Shown here in pieces: positions 1 to 12,100 of a stretch of 60,000 nucleotides of DNA (position 1 is the first letter of the stretch; the number at the start of each line of letters is the position of its first letter). The notes under the pieces were generated by a model that made no database searches, was not told where the DNA came from, and was given only the letters and a program-made list of their open reading frames with translations. A program made the translations under genes and the position numbers. The DNA is from Tubiluchus corallicola (taxonomy: Eukaryota > Priapulida > Priapulimorpha > Priapulimorphida > Tubiluchidae): contig JAQGDQ010000027.1 of NCBI GenBank assembly GCA_030141605.1, positions 177,812-237,811 on the forward strand, read 5' to 3'.

Positions 1-1179
1 TCAATATGAAACCACATTAGAAGATTATTCCCTTTCAGAGCTGCAACATTTTAGTAAACATCCTTTTAGAAAACTCTAAGCAAATATCGGCTGTGATCAC
101 AAGAGAAATGCAAACACTGGCAAGCTGTAAAGAAATATATAAAACGGTTTGCTTGAAGTATGATGTATATTTAATGCTTCCTGTCAAAGTTCAAGTGAGT
201 GCGCTTCTCACGATTCTAGAATTTGAATATCTATCACACAGTGTAATGATTCCATTAAATCATTGCGTATGAAAGGCTATTAAAAAGTAAGTTTTTTATA
301 TGCATGAGTGTATGTAAGTTTTTTATTTGAAAGCTTTTATGCAGTCAAAACGAACTACCGTGAGACAATCTGAACTGCACTACTTTCTTAATCCTTAAGT
401 GAGATTTCTTAAGCAGTCTTTGAGACGTACTTATTCAGTTACGCCGATCTGATAAAGATAATGTTCATTTTTAACTACTATTTTTACTATTACAGAACTA
501 CGAAAGAGACCGAACGTTATAACAAGCAACTTGAATGCCTGTCGTAGTATTACAGTCTGCTATAGTATTATGCTAGGTGATTATTCACCTACCATATCTC
601 TTGTTGTTACATATTATTGGTATTGATTTCCGTTCAATGGATCCGACGAAATTATTAATTATGTACCCTATGTGTGAATCCCATTATACTTGCAGTTTCT
701 ACTTGCAAGTTTTGGTATATAATAAATACCATCCCTCTATAATTGCATCGATACTTGTACATAGCTGCAGTGTAGTGGTGAATGCAAAGTGGTGTATACA
801 ATTGAAGCATAATTCATGTTGTCCTTTGTGCTTAGGTTATGTTATGAACCTTTGTTTCACGAAGCAGTAAGTGCACATTTTACAGTAAATGCATACACTA
901 ACATGTGCGTTCACTCGGCTCACATATCTTGCTTTATTATATAGCATTGAGCTAGTATTCAGACTCCTATCCTGTGTAGACATGGGGTGAAATTGATAGT
1001 CTGCACTTTTGGCACTTTTGAGTAATCTGCATAATGCCAAATGGTTGAAATGCAGAATACTAGATGCCTTTATTTTATTTTTGCTTCTATCGTAAATATG
1101 GCATGCCAAGATTATCATTAATGATGTTACGAACGCACAATTAATGAGATTTTGATCATAAATTTGAAACGCAAAAACA

Positions 1180-1275
1180 TGTCAAAAAGTTGGGGTACCG
1201 CCTGGATTTGAACCGGAGACCTTCTGTTCGCATTAGAGATTTTTGCACCACATTTTATCCTAGACCACATTTTTT
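1180..1275 (-). repeat. tRNA-derived SINE relic
   Basis: Read on the minus strand there is a good RNA polymerase III B-box (GGTTCAAATCC, at about 1204-1214), followed by a short body ending in a run of T after 'ccaac'. A degenerate A-box-like segment lies about 45 bases upstream. The same B-box plus 'cca(a/g)cttttt' arrangement occurs at 16207-16240, which points to a dispersed tRNA-SINE family rather than a working tRNA: no cloverleaf can be folded. Confidence 0.5.
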
Positions 1276-2397
1276 CATGTTTCCAGTCATTCAAGCTTTG
1301 TATAAAAATTTAATTAACTATGAGTTTGCAATATCATAGTATGAATTTTACCTTTATGACATTCATTATCTTAATCCACGTCTTTTCAACTGCATCATTG
1401 TAATCATGGCAGCTTATACTGTTATTCTTTCATGCATGTAATCGCTTTATATGTTACTGTAAGCTTTAATCATGAACAAATTTGCGAATTACATTTTCCA
1501 TAATTTAAATTCTGCAGAAATTGAAATAGTATAAGAAGATAATACGATGAAAATGCAATGGCATAAATGAGATACTGTTGCAAACAGCTGCAGGTGGAAA
1601 TGGGTCACTGAAATATGATATGTAGGCCTAGCCAGAATTTGAGCCACACCAATAAATCTTTTTATGTGAGTCGTAGTCCACAAGATTGTCTCATTTTTTT
1701 CTTGAAAACAAACCTTTATCAGTGCTCCATCTATTGTGGTGAACATCATGATGCAAACTAGTTGATTTCTTTGTTTTGCTTGCACGTATTGAACGCTATA
1801 TACGTCAACGCGGCTGTTTCAATTGATGATTAGCTGACATTGTTCCAGCGTTTAAACTTTGAACATGCAAAAGAATTTCGACCTAAGCTTAAAAACTACT
1901 AAAGCTATAAATGTGTAACTTTCTCAGCCAAAAGCTAATGTATTGTGATATCCTGAAACTCCAACTTTGAAGGGTACTTTCCTCTAATATTTTAATTGCT
2001 CTTATGCTGTTTTGTAATTTGATCAAATATGCAGTTTTCAACTTTCCATATCATCGCAGGTATACACTAGCAATACGTTCTGGCAGTGATATACTGAAGC
2101 CTATAACAGAGCAAAAAATGGCGTTTTGACAAAGCGGCAGTGCCTGCAGATTATTTAATACAGTTCAATTAGTGTTCCATTACGAGCAGATTATGTGAAG
2201 CCGTGAACTTGTTGTAAATTCATAGTTAGAATGGGGCCGATTTATGAAGTTAATAATGTTGAAATGTGTTTCAAAACCCCAAAAGAAATTTTCAGTAGGA
2301 AAGTGTGGATGGTTGGTTGAAAAGTTACAGAAGTCCATATTTTAATGTTCGTAGTGTCCATCCCGCTTACACTGAAAACTCACTACCCGCTAGTTTG

Positions 2398-2530
2398 ATA
2401 CTCAGCACCGCAGCCTGAGAGCCCTCGACCTCATCGCGACAGCCTCAATACCCTCGACCTGATAGCCTGCAACTAGGAATGTCAAAGTTGTGAGTTCGAC
2501 CACACTAGTGTGTGCTAATTGATCTAATGG
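2398..2530 (+). repeat. Degenerate duplication with tRNA-like end
   Basis: Two imperfect copies of a unit of about 30 bases (each containing 'ccctcgacct') lie next to each other at 2408-2466 and are followed by 'gtgagttcgaccacac', which resembles a weak B-box. The segment is more GC-rich than its flanks. It is probably a rearranged SINE; the family is not known to me. Confidence 0.3.
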
Positions 2531-2877
2531 AAATCTATACGTTTTACTGCACGTACAAATTTCAAATTACTCACTGACTCGGTATTTGGCCATTTCGCGC
2601 CCGAGTGAGCAGTAAGTCGCCTGCAGTCTTGTTTACTGCTGTGCGTAAGTGTTTGAAGAGTGTCCACTTTTACTGTTAATGGGCAAGAATACATGAATAC
2701 CGTAACAGCATAAATAGCCCCCCTCCAACTTGGGCTGTGAAACAGAAGCTGAACCCTCAAGACAAGAAAGTCTGTCCTGTTGTTATTATAAACGTTGACT
2801 GTAGTCGTATTGGAGAAGTTTTTCTAGAAGCCACTTGTGACATGGTTAAAAGTGCGCTCATATGTTACATAGTTTTA

Positions 2878-2980
2878 TGGTAGTAGCAGCAGAAGCAGCA
2901 GCAATATTTATGCAGGAGTTGCAACAGGTAGTGGAAGTGGTAGTGACAGTGGTAGTAGTAATAGCAGAAGCAGCCGTAAA
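2878..2980 (+). repeat. Imperfect trinucleotide repeat (AGC/AGT)
   Basis: About 100 bases made mostly of GTA, GCA, AGC and AGT triplets with frequent interruptions. No open frame of interest runs through it. Similar short triplet tracts occur at 4350-4375 (TTG/CTG) and 5948-5975 (AGT then GGC). Confidence 0.7.
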
Positions 2981-4509
2981 TTTTATATTCAGAGTTTTAC
3001 AATGTGGGCGATACACGTTTATAATTTCAACCGAATAAAATATTTAATGTTCAAAAACTTCTCATTTTTCTTGCAGTAAAATAACCTATTACATATTATG
3101 TTATGACACGAACATGCAAAACGCACAAACTTTTTGTTAAATATTACTAACATTTGAAAATACGAGCCAGCCCAGGTAGGTACATTAGGTCTATTTACCC
3201 AACTACTTGCAACAATAACAACGCCACTGTGTCTTTAAATCTGCGCCATATGGCACTTCAGAACTCTGCTAAATTTCCTTTCCACTCCATAAAACTGATC
3301 GATTTTCGCCCCCTGAAAAACCAGAAATATTAATTTTTTAATGCGCTGTTATTATACTAATGGTGTGAAGTGTAAAGATTCTACCTTTATTTCAAGCCGA
3401 TCTGCAGGTAGCCAGCCACGTGGTGAGTATTGAAAATCTATACAAACATGGTGTATACCTGCTGCCGAGAGAATAATGATATTTACTGAAAGGATACGTT
3501 TATGTACTCAGCAGTTTTGCGTGTTAAAACGTTCAGCTTGTAATCCTTTTGTCTCTTAGTTTGTAATCCGATTCCATCATGCTGTCAGAATGAAACGACA
3601 TTGTGACTAATTCAGCTATAGAAAGAGTGAATGTTATTTGCTAGGAATAACAAGTTGTGGCAATTTAAGCGAGGAAGCCGAAAATGCGTGTGTATTTATT
3701 ACGACTCTCTGTGACTAGACCTCTTAACTATAATAACAATGCTTGGTAGAGTCAGACGCAAGAATCTATCCTCGAAGGACTAATTTTATATGGGGATTTT
3801 CACACGTTCTCTTGTTCCCCAAACTTGTAACCGTCCGCCATTTTTGGCTTCGCCCGGCAATGTTTTGTTGTGCAGTTGTGCCACCTTTGCAATGATCAAT
3901 AGGTAGTTTTACGCAGCCGCTTCCTGCATTCCGGAAATTCAGCAGTTTTGTTCCGCTAAAGGCAGGAAGAAGCCGATGAAACGACTGTGGATTTTATTTG
4001 TCAACACTTGCTGTAAAGGGAATTCACCAAATGCGAACTTGGATTGCGAATTTGCAGAAAGATATTTTGCAAATGAGAGGATATGAGTGAACCTCACAAA
4101 TGCACTGAAAAGAGGTCCTGGGTCTATTGGTGTAATCGGTGTATATGCGTTTGTCCTCGTATTAAAGCAGCACGGATGCAAACTTTCAAATCTGTTAATG
4201 TTCATTGTACTTGTATAATGCAATTACTATATCTGATTAAGAAGCTTGGTTAAATTGTACATTAATGTAAGACTCGGTTCTGTCCTATGACATTCCACAC
4301 GTTCCAGTCAGGAGTCAACAGTCGAGAATGCTTTTCAGCGCTCTGGCTTCTTATTGTTGTTGTTGCTGTTGTTGCTCCGTGGAGTCAAAACAATTAGACG
4401 TAATTGTAATAAAACGTGCAGTATTTACTAAAATTTGAGGCTAGGGGTATAGCACCGAAGCTGGTCAGCGAGTGGTTGGGTGAACCACCTCAATTCTGTT
4501 TCTGCGCGA

Positions 4510-4880
4510 TTTCATTTTACATTTATTTATTCATTTGGCACAATATTACAGTAACTGTACAAAAGATTACAATTATAAATTGAAAATGCATTGCAATGTT
4601 ATGAGCGCAGCTCAACATGGATAGGCCATTCGCCGATTTTACCTCATAAGGGATAATGTATTCTCATCTGAACTTAGATGAGGCATATCTACTGGTTCTG
4701 GTGTACCGGTCTTGCCACCACCATCCAATTTGAGTAGAACGTGCAGAATTCCGAATTGTATAACAGAAAGCTGTGACACGTTGCTAGTTTTTCAGAGAGA
4801 GAGAGGTAGATCTATAGTTTAGAGCGCTGGTAATTAAATCAGATAGTCTACGAAACTTTTTCTGAAATCTGATAAATCAC
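4510..4880 (-). repeat. Possible retroelement 3' end with ATTT tail
   Basis: On the minus strand the segment ends in an AT-rich body followed by an AATAAATAAATG-type tail (plus strand 4521-4535), the arrangement expected for a non-LTR retroelement 3' end. No reverse-transcriptase motif is readable in the preceding 350 bases, so the class is a guess. The left boundary is clearer than the right one. Confidence 0.25.
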
Positions 4881-6144
4881 TGGACTAATCCCGTCGTAAC
4901 CGCCTGCCGTCTGCTCTGCACATTAATTGCTTTTAATTAAGATGCTTACCGGTTATTTATGGGCGAACTTAGTGATAAATATGCTTAGTAACTGTAGCGC
5001 CAAGGGTTATTTACATCTAGAATGATGTTTATAAATCAAATCATTATAAGATCGGCAGGAGAGGAGTACTGTGCTCGAAAGTAGCAGAACTTGTGAACAG
5101 TTTGGACAAGGAAAACACTGCATGAACACAATATTCTCAACTTGTAAAGTTACAATAAGACTTTCTTATTTCCGTTAAACACCATGTGCTAGCTTTGGTA
5201 ATATAAAGCGCGTCACCTCAGCCGAAATGCGAGGAAAGTCAGTGCGTAAGGAATGCAGTATTGGTCCGGAAGACGAATTGGTTACTGACTTACTGGGTTT
5301 TTTTCTAGTGCTTGGATATGCCATTTAGAATTAGAACACGATTTACCATTGCCTTGGAATCCGTTTTTACGTAAAAATTTAGAACACGAAGTAACTCTAT
5401 TGTGGAGTCGCAATATAAAATTTGCTTAAAGCTTGTTACATAAACAATGGGAACCGGCGTCACGGCGAAGGTTACTTCTTTGTAGAGTAACCCAAAAATC
5501 AGGACTTGCTAGAGGGCGAATTCATCAATAGTTAAATGAACCAGAAATATTACATAAACGTTTTGAGCAAGAATTTCGGAAAACATGTTGTTATGAAAGG
5601 CTGGTTCTACAAGCTCCGTTGTGCACGCCAGGTGCGTCCGTGCAGGTGAAAAGAAAATTACCTGAATTCCTAATGATAATTGCATAAATATATGCATTGT
5701 GTCACAGTTCTGTAGCCCTATAAGTACAATGTGGTAATCTTTGCGTGTCGACGCATTACCAGGTATTTAAACGGGTTGTGGTAACCCTGTAGATTTTAAC
5801 GTCTGACCCTTTCACTAACAGTTTAAATATAAACTGATAACAAAGGAATTTTAACTGTGTTTGCGTCTCTTTCCAATATTTCTAGAAGTAATCATTAGCA
5901 CACATGAGCAAAAATGTATCAGGGTATGAATCATTTTTGTATGTCGCAGCACATAGTAGTAGTAGTGGCGGTGGCGGTCTTTATTATAGACATTAACATC
6001 TACATCGTCATCTACATTATCATCTATTATTATCTACATTGACACAATCACTTTAAAGTAATCAATGAAAATGCAAGATTTCTTCAGTAAATTCAAACAC
6101 CGAAAAATTAATTACTCTCTCGAAAAATACATCATAATTGTTTA

Positions 6145-6173
6145 GTATATATATATATATATATATATATATG
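6145..6173. repeat. (TA)n microsatellite
   Basis: An almost perfect run of about 14 TA dinucleotides. Shorter TA tracts occur at 57890-57910 and 59845-59870. Confidence 0.95.
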
Positions 6174-6920
6174 AACAACAGACCTCTTTCGTTGGCTGTA
6201 CTGCGACAAAGAAGAGGCAACCTTAATTGTAGCTAATAATTAATTATTTTGCTGTCCATATTCAATACAAATCCGCTCAGTTCAGAGGCATTTTAACAGA
6301 ATCACTTTTACAAGATTTCAAATAATATATTTGTACCCTTGGGAAGGCCACTGACAAACTGTTATCCTGTCGTGAACCTTAGAAACGACATAAAATAAAT
6401 GGCGCGCAACTAAATAATTTTCTACGTCCTAAACAATATTGATGATGATAACCTGTCAAATTTAAATAAATAATGTTCAAAAATTATTGCTGGCGATTAT
6501 GTTGACTGGGTGGCATTTATCTTGTAGTTTCCAGGGAAAACTTTATAAACTAATCATTTGTCTCCAGGAAGACCTTTCGCCTAGAGGTCCTCCGAGGAAA
6601 TCCGTGTTTAAATTGGCGCACTAATTCATTTACTGACAGTCCTGAGCACACGAAGCCATGTGAATAACGTACAAGATTGGATGAGTAACTCTTCAATATC
6701 TAACTTATTCATTAGAACGTATTGGCTTGATATGTTAGACATGACCGTACACATGTTCTCCTTTGTTACTCTGTCTGTTCGCATAGAGGAACTGCATTGA
6801 ATGTCCTAGAGTAAAATTACACTACTGTGATTTTCTCTTAATGTGGCAGAAGCCAACAATTATTAACGTAAATATATGTAAAAATGGTGTACTTGAAGTA
6901 CTTCTCCCAAACGATCGTCT

Positions 6921-7297
6921 AGTAAGAAACGTTCCCCCATATTAACTCGTAACTCTTCATCCCGACAGAGGCGTCTGTAAAAGAGACCTGCGTCACCGTA
7001 TATAGCCCAGTTTGTCCTCTTTCCAAAGGGCTATCATTTTCCTTAAAGACCAAACGCCGCTAGAGCGTTTTTTCTACACGACAATGAACAGAAAAACGGC
7101 CATTTTGGAGATCATTTTCCCGGCTCAAGTGCAACACAGTTCACAAAAAATTCTCTAGCACCATTTGGTCTTGGGCCAAAACTTATAGCTGGTTGGGAAG
7201 AGAAAAACGCGTGCTATATGATGACGTAGATCTGTTTTACAAATCCCTTTACCAGGATGAAGAGCTACGAGCTGGTTTGGGGGAACGTTTTTTCTGG
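6921..7297. mobile_element. Fold-back element with long inverted arms (copy 1)
   Basis: The two ends are long inverted repeats. The left arm begins 'agaaacgttccccca' near 6925 and continues through 'ctcgtaactcttcatcc'; the right arm carries the reverse complement, from 'ggatgaagagctacgag' at 7256 to 'gggggaacgttttttct' at 7294. The pairing continues inward with mismatches (for example 'cctctttccaaagggctat' in the left arm against 'agctggttgggaagaga' in the right). There is no coding capacity, which fits a foldback-type MITE. A related element lies in teneurin intron 1 at 9768-10130. I could not identify a target-site duplication with confidence. Confidence 0.7.
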
Positions 7298-8448
7298 ACA
7301 CCCTTGGATGAGTTGTTATTTATTTTTATAAAGTAATTATGTACTGGCTATCAAAGTTATATGCGGAAAAGTTGCGCAGTTTAACGAAGTTATAATTTCA
7401 TGCGGAATTGTTGCACAGTTATATTAAGAAATCCTCTGCTCAAGCTTCTACTTAAACCCCATATTTCAACCTAGACGAATTCTAGAGCAAGTCTGAGGAT
7501 TTGCTGCCATTTCACGCAAACCTTAAGCCTCTTGACAAGCCATGCGCATTTTGCTGAATGTCTTATAATGTGGTTACACTCAAGCAACTATAGCCTTGCA
7601 CTGCTGGTGATTGATTGTCTGTAGGATTCTACTTGACTGACGTGCCACACACTTTACCAGTCAAGTGTTTTCACCTTTAGTTTCATCAATGTACCCATAA
7701 AGGCTATCATAAGTCAAGCCTGGTAGGAGGTTCTGCCATTCTGGAGTGCGTCAAAGGCGTGAATACAGTAACTATTTTCTATAATATGTTTTTCCATCAG
7801 GCTAATTTACTTTGGAATTAAAGGCAGTATCGTTTTAGCCTGTTGCAGTAAGAAATTTATTTGTTTTAGCGAATGTCAGAAGTAAAGTTTATTTACCCCT
7901 TGCAAGTCACAATCAATTTCGGAGTTCTGTTATTCCATGGTCTGTGTGTCTAACCCATTAAAGACTGTCCGCTCAGCGGGCATTCGTAGTATTTCATACG
8001 GCTGACCACTGGTCAGTACACTTCGATGTCTGACAACCAGCTGCGTGTTTGTCGGAATGTACCCACTACAAACATGCGAGTATGAGTTAAGTTTACACTT
8101 TTGTATCATGTTACTTAGTGAGGCAGTGACGAGCTTTCTGACATGCCGTCTTTGCGGTGATCTATGTTGTGGTTAATTCAATCAAAAGTGGACGCTTGTG
8201 GTGCATTAATTGTGCACTCGCTGTTATTCCAATGCTGGAATTTCCTGTATTAGAACTACTCTTGACTACCAGGATGAATGAAGACGGGTGAATCGTGCCT
8301 GGTCAACTGCCAAGTTTTTTTTAAAGGAACGAGCGAGTTTGCGTAAATATCCCGAAATTTGGATACCTAGAAGAAATCCTAATGATTCACAAGAAATATT
8401 TTTTACTCTGAAATGATTTGCGTGGTGCCAAAGTATTGTCAAATTCAA

Positions 8449-8602
8449 TTATTTTGGTAAAAAATTTGGGAAATAGTTACAATTCCCACACAATTTAAAT
8501 ACCCTAACCCTAACTCTAACACTAATCCTAACTCTAATCCTAATCCACTTAACGAACTGATTTCTGGTGTGTGGGGAATTGTGAACTTTAGCCAAAATTT
8601 GT
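8449..8602. mobile_element. Small inverted-repeat element with telomere-like core
   Basis: Left arm 8449-8492 ('attttggtaaa...acaattcccacaca') pairs with right arm 8563-8602 ('tgtgtggggaattgtgaac...ccaaaat'). Between them, at 8501-8546, lie about eight CCCTAA-like units (ccctaa, ccctaa, ctctaa, cactaa, tcctaa, ctctaa, tcctaa, tcc). The arrangement of terminal inverted repeats around degenerate telomere-like units suggests a MITE with an internal minisatellite rather than an interstitial telomere scar. It lies just upstream of the teneurin start exon. Confidence 0.65.
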
Positions 8603-8782
8603 AGGAATCCCCTAATTAATTAGGACTGCTTAATTAAATAACCAGCTACTAAAATGTATTATAAGCACAAAAGAATGTACCGAAATCTATTTTCCTTGTC
8701 AGCTATGAAAAAATAAGATATAAGTGTAATGGTATTTACGCATTTCGTGAACAACAACAGTAATGTTTTATTTTTCTTTCAG

Positions 8783-8911
8783 TTTACATGCACAAAAACT
8801 TGTGATTGGTTGATTGTGGATCCTTAATTAGCCTGTGAGGCAGTCATTACGTAAAACCTTACAAAATTTCACTGTCAAAGATGCTAAAATAGCCAGAGTA
8901 AATCCAAACTT
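8783..8911 (+). promoter_or_regulatory. Teneurin 5' untranslated part of start exon, with uORF
   Basis: A pyrimidine-rich tract ending in 'tttctttcag' at 8773-8782 is a strong splice acceptor, so the start exon probably begins at 8783 and is preceded by a leader exon. An upstream ATG at 8788 opens a five-codon uORF ending with TGA at 8803-8805. An in-frame TAA at 8885-8887 precedes the main ATG at 8912, which carries G at +4. These features support 8912 as the translation start, if no alternative coding first exon exists. Confidence 0.55.
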
Positions 8912-9107
8912 ATGGACGGACCCCAGCACTGGTTTGAAGGATCTAACTGGAGGCAAGCGCCCGCTACGCATGCCAGAATGAGGCGACAGAGAAGCAAAGA
9001 GTTGAATCATCAAGGAGACAGCTCTTCTGGAGATGAGAATAATGAGCAGTTCACACCAGAGGAGGTTTCTAGAGGAAGACCAAATCGACATGTACAAACA
9101 ATGAATG
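8912..9107 (+). CDS. Ten-m: Teneurin exon 1 (cytoplasmic N-terminus)
   Basis: This exon codes residues 1-65 and ends in phase 1 before 'gtgagt'. The peptide is polar, with a basic cluster (MRRQRSKE, about residues 23-30) that could act as a nuclear localisation signal, as described for cleaved teneurin intracellular domains, followed by an acidic/serine stretch. It has weak general likeness to other teneurin N-termini; its membership rests on the matching splice phase and the lack of another gene in the 7.3 kb intron that follows. Confidence 0.65.
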
Positions 9108-12100
9108 GTGAGTTGAATATTATAACAAAGTCTCATTGAGACACAAAATCTTAATTAGACAGTTAGAATTAAATATAGCGCAGTAACTATAATTATTATG
9201 ATGTAGTTTTTCCACACGTTGCACATATTTTTGCGTAGTTATTTTTAAAGGCTATTTAAATGGTGAACTGTGATAAGCCATGTTTCAACGGTTTATATAT
9301 GTAATTAACAATTAATAAAATTTTACGCCAACTGGGATATTCTGACTCATCACAGCTCAATGTCTCAAAAACCTATCATTGAGGTCATTTAGTGTACATT
9401 TTTTGTTACAACAAAACATAACAAACATGGATAAATGTAGTCCTTTTCATTATCAAAGTAAACTGACAAAGTGGGATAAAAAAGTTTTGAATGTAGTATT
9501 TTAACTAAAAATACAGAGCAGTTTCCTCTTGTTCTGGTTTGCCAATTACAGAGAAACAACACTTACATTTTTTACAGGAAAGGATTTTTTGCAGGATATA
9601 CAGACACGACAGACAGACAGGCAGGCAGGCATAGATATTTGTTTCTGAAAATCAAATTTTTACATGAAAAATTTACGTAATCGATGTATATCCGACGGTT
9701 TTCAAATAATATCAAACATCTACTCAACGTAGCTGCACAAAGTATTTAAGCAGATATGCAAGTTTTGAAATTAACTCGTATCTTAGTTATTGTATCTCTT
9801 AACTCGTATCTCGTAACACGTTTCAAGATAGAAGCGTTTATAAAAGAACGCCACATCACCATATAACCCTGTTTCTCCTCTTTCCAGAGATCTATAAATT
9901 TCCCTTCAAGACACCCACCAAGCGCTGCTATGACTTTTTGCGTACAGAATTCCGACAATGAGTAACAAGAATGACCTTTCTATGGCGTTCTTAGGGGAAC
10001 ATCATGCAGTACAACGTCGTGGTGGGGGTTAGTGGGGACTTGGAGAGAAATTTATAGTGTTGTGGAAAGAGGAGAACAGCTACACGATGATGGCTACGAG
10101 TACGAGTTAAAATGGGGAAAATTCTGGATGGCCCTGTATATCATAACAAGCTTCTGCGATGATGTCTCCTCAAGTATTAAATACGGTGGCAATTTTTTTA
10201 TGAAAACGCTTTTGTCCAGTTGAGCGGGGTTTCGATTCTAGTCCCGCAGTTATTAGAGTTATCGCGAAATATTGAGGCATGTTTCATACAGTATATTTAC
10301 TTATCGGATTTGCAGCACTTTGCAGAAAAGTCTTTTGCAGTGTTGGTAATCCGGTTAAGCCCTTGAGCTATTATGGAGAAGACGTCACGTGCTTGCAATT
10401 TCTATTAACTATTCAAGTTTGAAACAAATTTCTCACCTTCCTGTATTTGCTCAATGAGCTTCCAGAAAAGGGACTTCCAAATAGGCAGTTTTTGATACAA
10501 TAGTAGTGTGTTTGCTCCCGGAAATAAATGTGAGTCGAATTTATAGATTTGCTAGATATGGTCTTATTATATGGAATTACTCCTAGACATGCGCGATGTA
10601 TTAAATGGTACATGTATGAAATAAGTTCGCTATCATTATTAGATAAATCTGCAATAAGACTGATTGAATTCAATTCCAAATTCGCGAGCATGACAGTGTT
10701 TATCACTTGACCATGCCTGGTGCAATGTGATTTCCTCGCCAAAACTAGAGATTATTAATTCGAGATGTGTGACACAGCTCATAACTAATTATCATTACAC
10801 TATTCCTGGTCCAGTGCAGTTTAGTCATGTGTGACTGAGCAGTTTGCCCTATTTTGCACTTTGGCTCTTATCTCGGCTCCTCACGCAATCCTAAGTTTTT
10901 TTGTCTATACTTCTGAGCCCCTGCCCCACTCTGTCTGCAAGATGTGTTTTATATGGATTTTGTCTGAAATAAAAGTGTGAATTGAAATTCCCTATTTAAT
11001 AATATGTGAAGTAATACCTACTGCCTTGCAGCTTGTGCGTCTGCTTGCGCAAATAGGCATGCATCTCACAGGAAGTCAGTCTCACGCCCAAAATAATTAT
11101 ACTTGAGCACGGAAGTGTCACATACTTAAACGAGAACATCTACTAAGCTGAGAAAATACTGACAATTATGTGAAGCCGCCTGAAGAAAAGTTTCCTCTCC
11201 GTACAGAAGTTTTCGAATTCTTATCTCAAATCTTATTTTGAAATGCAATCCCCACACCGAGAAAAGAAAGTGCACAGTGATTTACAAAACGTTTCCTTAC
11301 CACCTAAGTGTAAGAATCCGCGCAAAAAGGGTCAGCAGGGTTCAACAAAACGATCAGGCAAAATCCATTTTCTTCTCGGTTGGTTTTCGTCTCCTATTTC
11401 CCAGAAGTTGTGGAAGTCTGGAAGAAATCAAGGTCAGTGCTAATGCAACAATCTGCCATGGATTATGTATAGTGGTTGTCAGGTGCCATAACGTCAGTGG
11501 ACATTGGAAATAGATGTATTTACACTTTACACTCACTGTTTCGTTCCATCTGCTTTCGTCATTCCGACTTAACACCTTCCCAAAGATTTATAAGTTTAAC
11601 TTAAGGTATACGATTTAACCTTATGCTCACCTTATAAATGTGCATTTAATTATATCAATTAACAGCAAAATTTGTAAATTTTCGTTCAAGTATACATAAT
11701 TAAACTAATAGAGGCTGTTACCAAACGTGAAACTTATTTTTATTTGTTACAAGAACAAAATGTGATTGAAATTTATGACACTGAGCATGCTGGTTGGTAA
11801 CTACAACTATCAGAAATTGTTCACTGTCCATTGCCAAGAAATTGACACAAATGGGCGAAACTTACGCACAAGAAAATGCAAAAGTTAAGAAACTGCTGAA
11901 AACGGTTAGCACGTTGAAATTATTTCATGACTTTTCTATCATAGAACGGCAGTTAACTTCGTTAAGGTTCTTTCCGCCTACATATCGCCGTGCAATACGC
12001 TTTCATTAGCATTTCATTCTCAGTTTGTTGAAATATTTTACAGTACGAAGCCTAATTATGCCTGTGGAGATGGGAATGTATTGACAAATCAGTGTGCAAT

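Larger units (their letters stand above)
1..8782. other. Gene-poor upstream flank of teneurin
   Basis: I found no open frame with recognisable protein similarity on either strand; the longest are under 105 codons, with no family motif and no paired splice sites. The stretch contains simple repeats, SINE-like relics and two inverted-repeat elements, listed separately. The teneurin start exon is preceded by a strong splice acceptor at 8781-8782, so one or more untranslated leader exons and the promoter should lie here or further left, but nothing in the sequence fixes their position. Confidence 0.6.

Noticed and set aside
10032-10223. 63-codon frame in teneurin intron 1
   Set aside because: It lies mostly in the right arm of the fold-back element.
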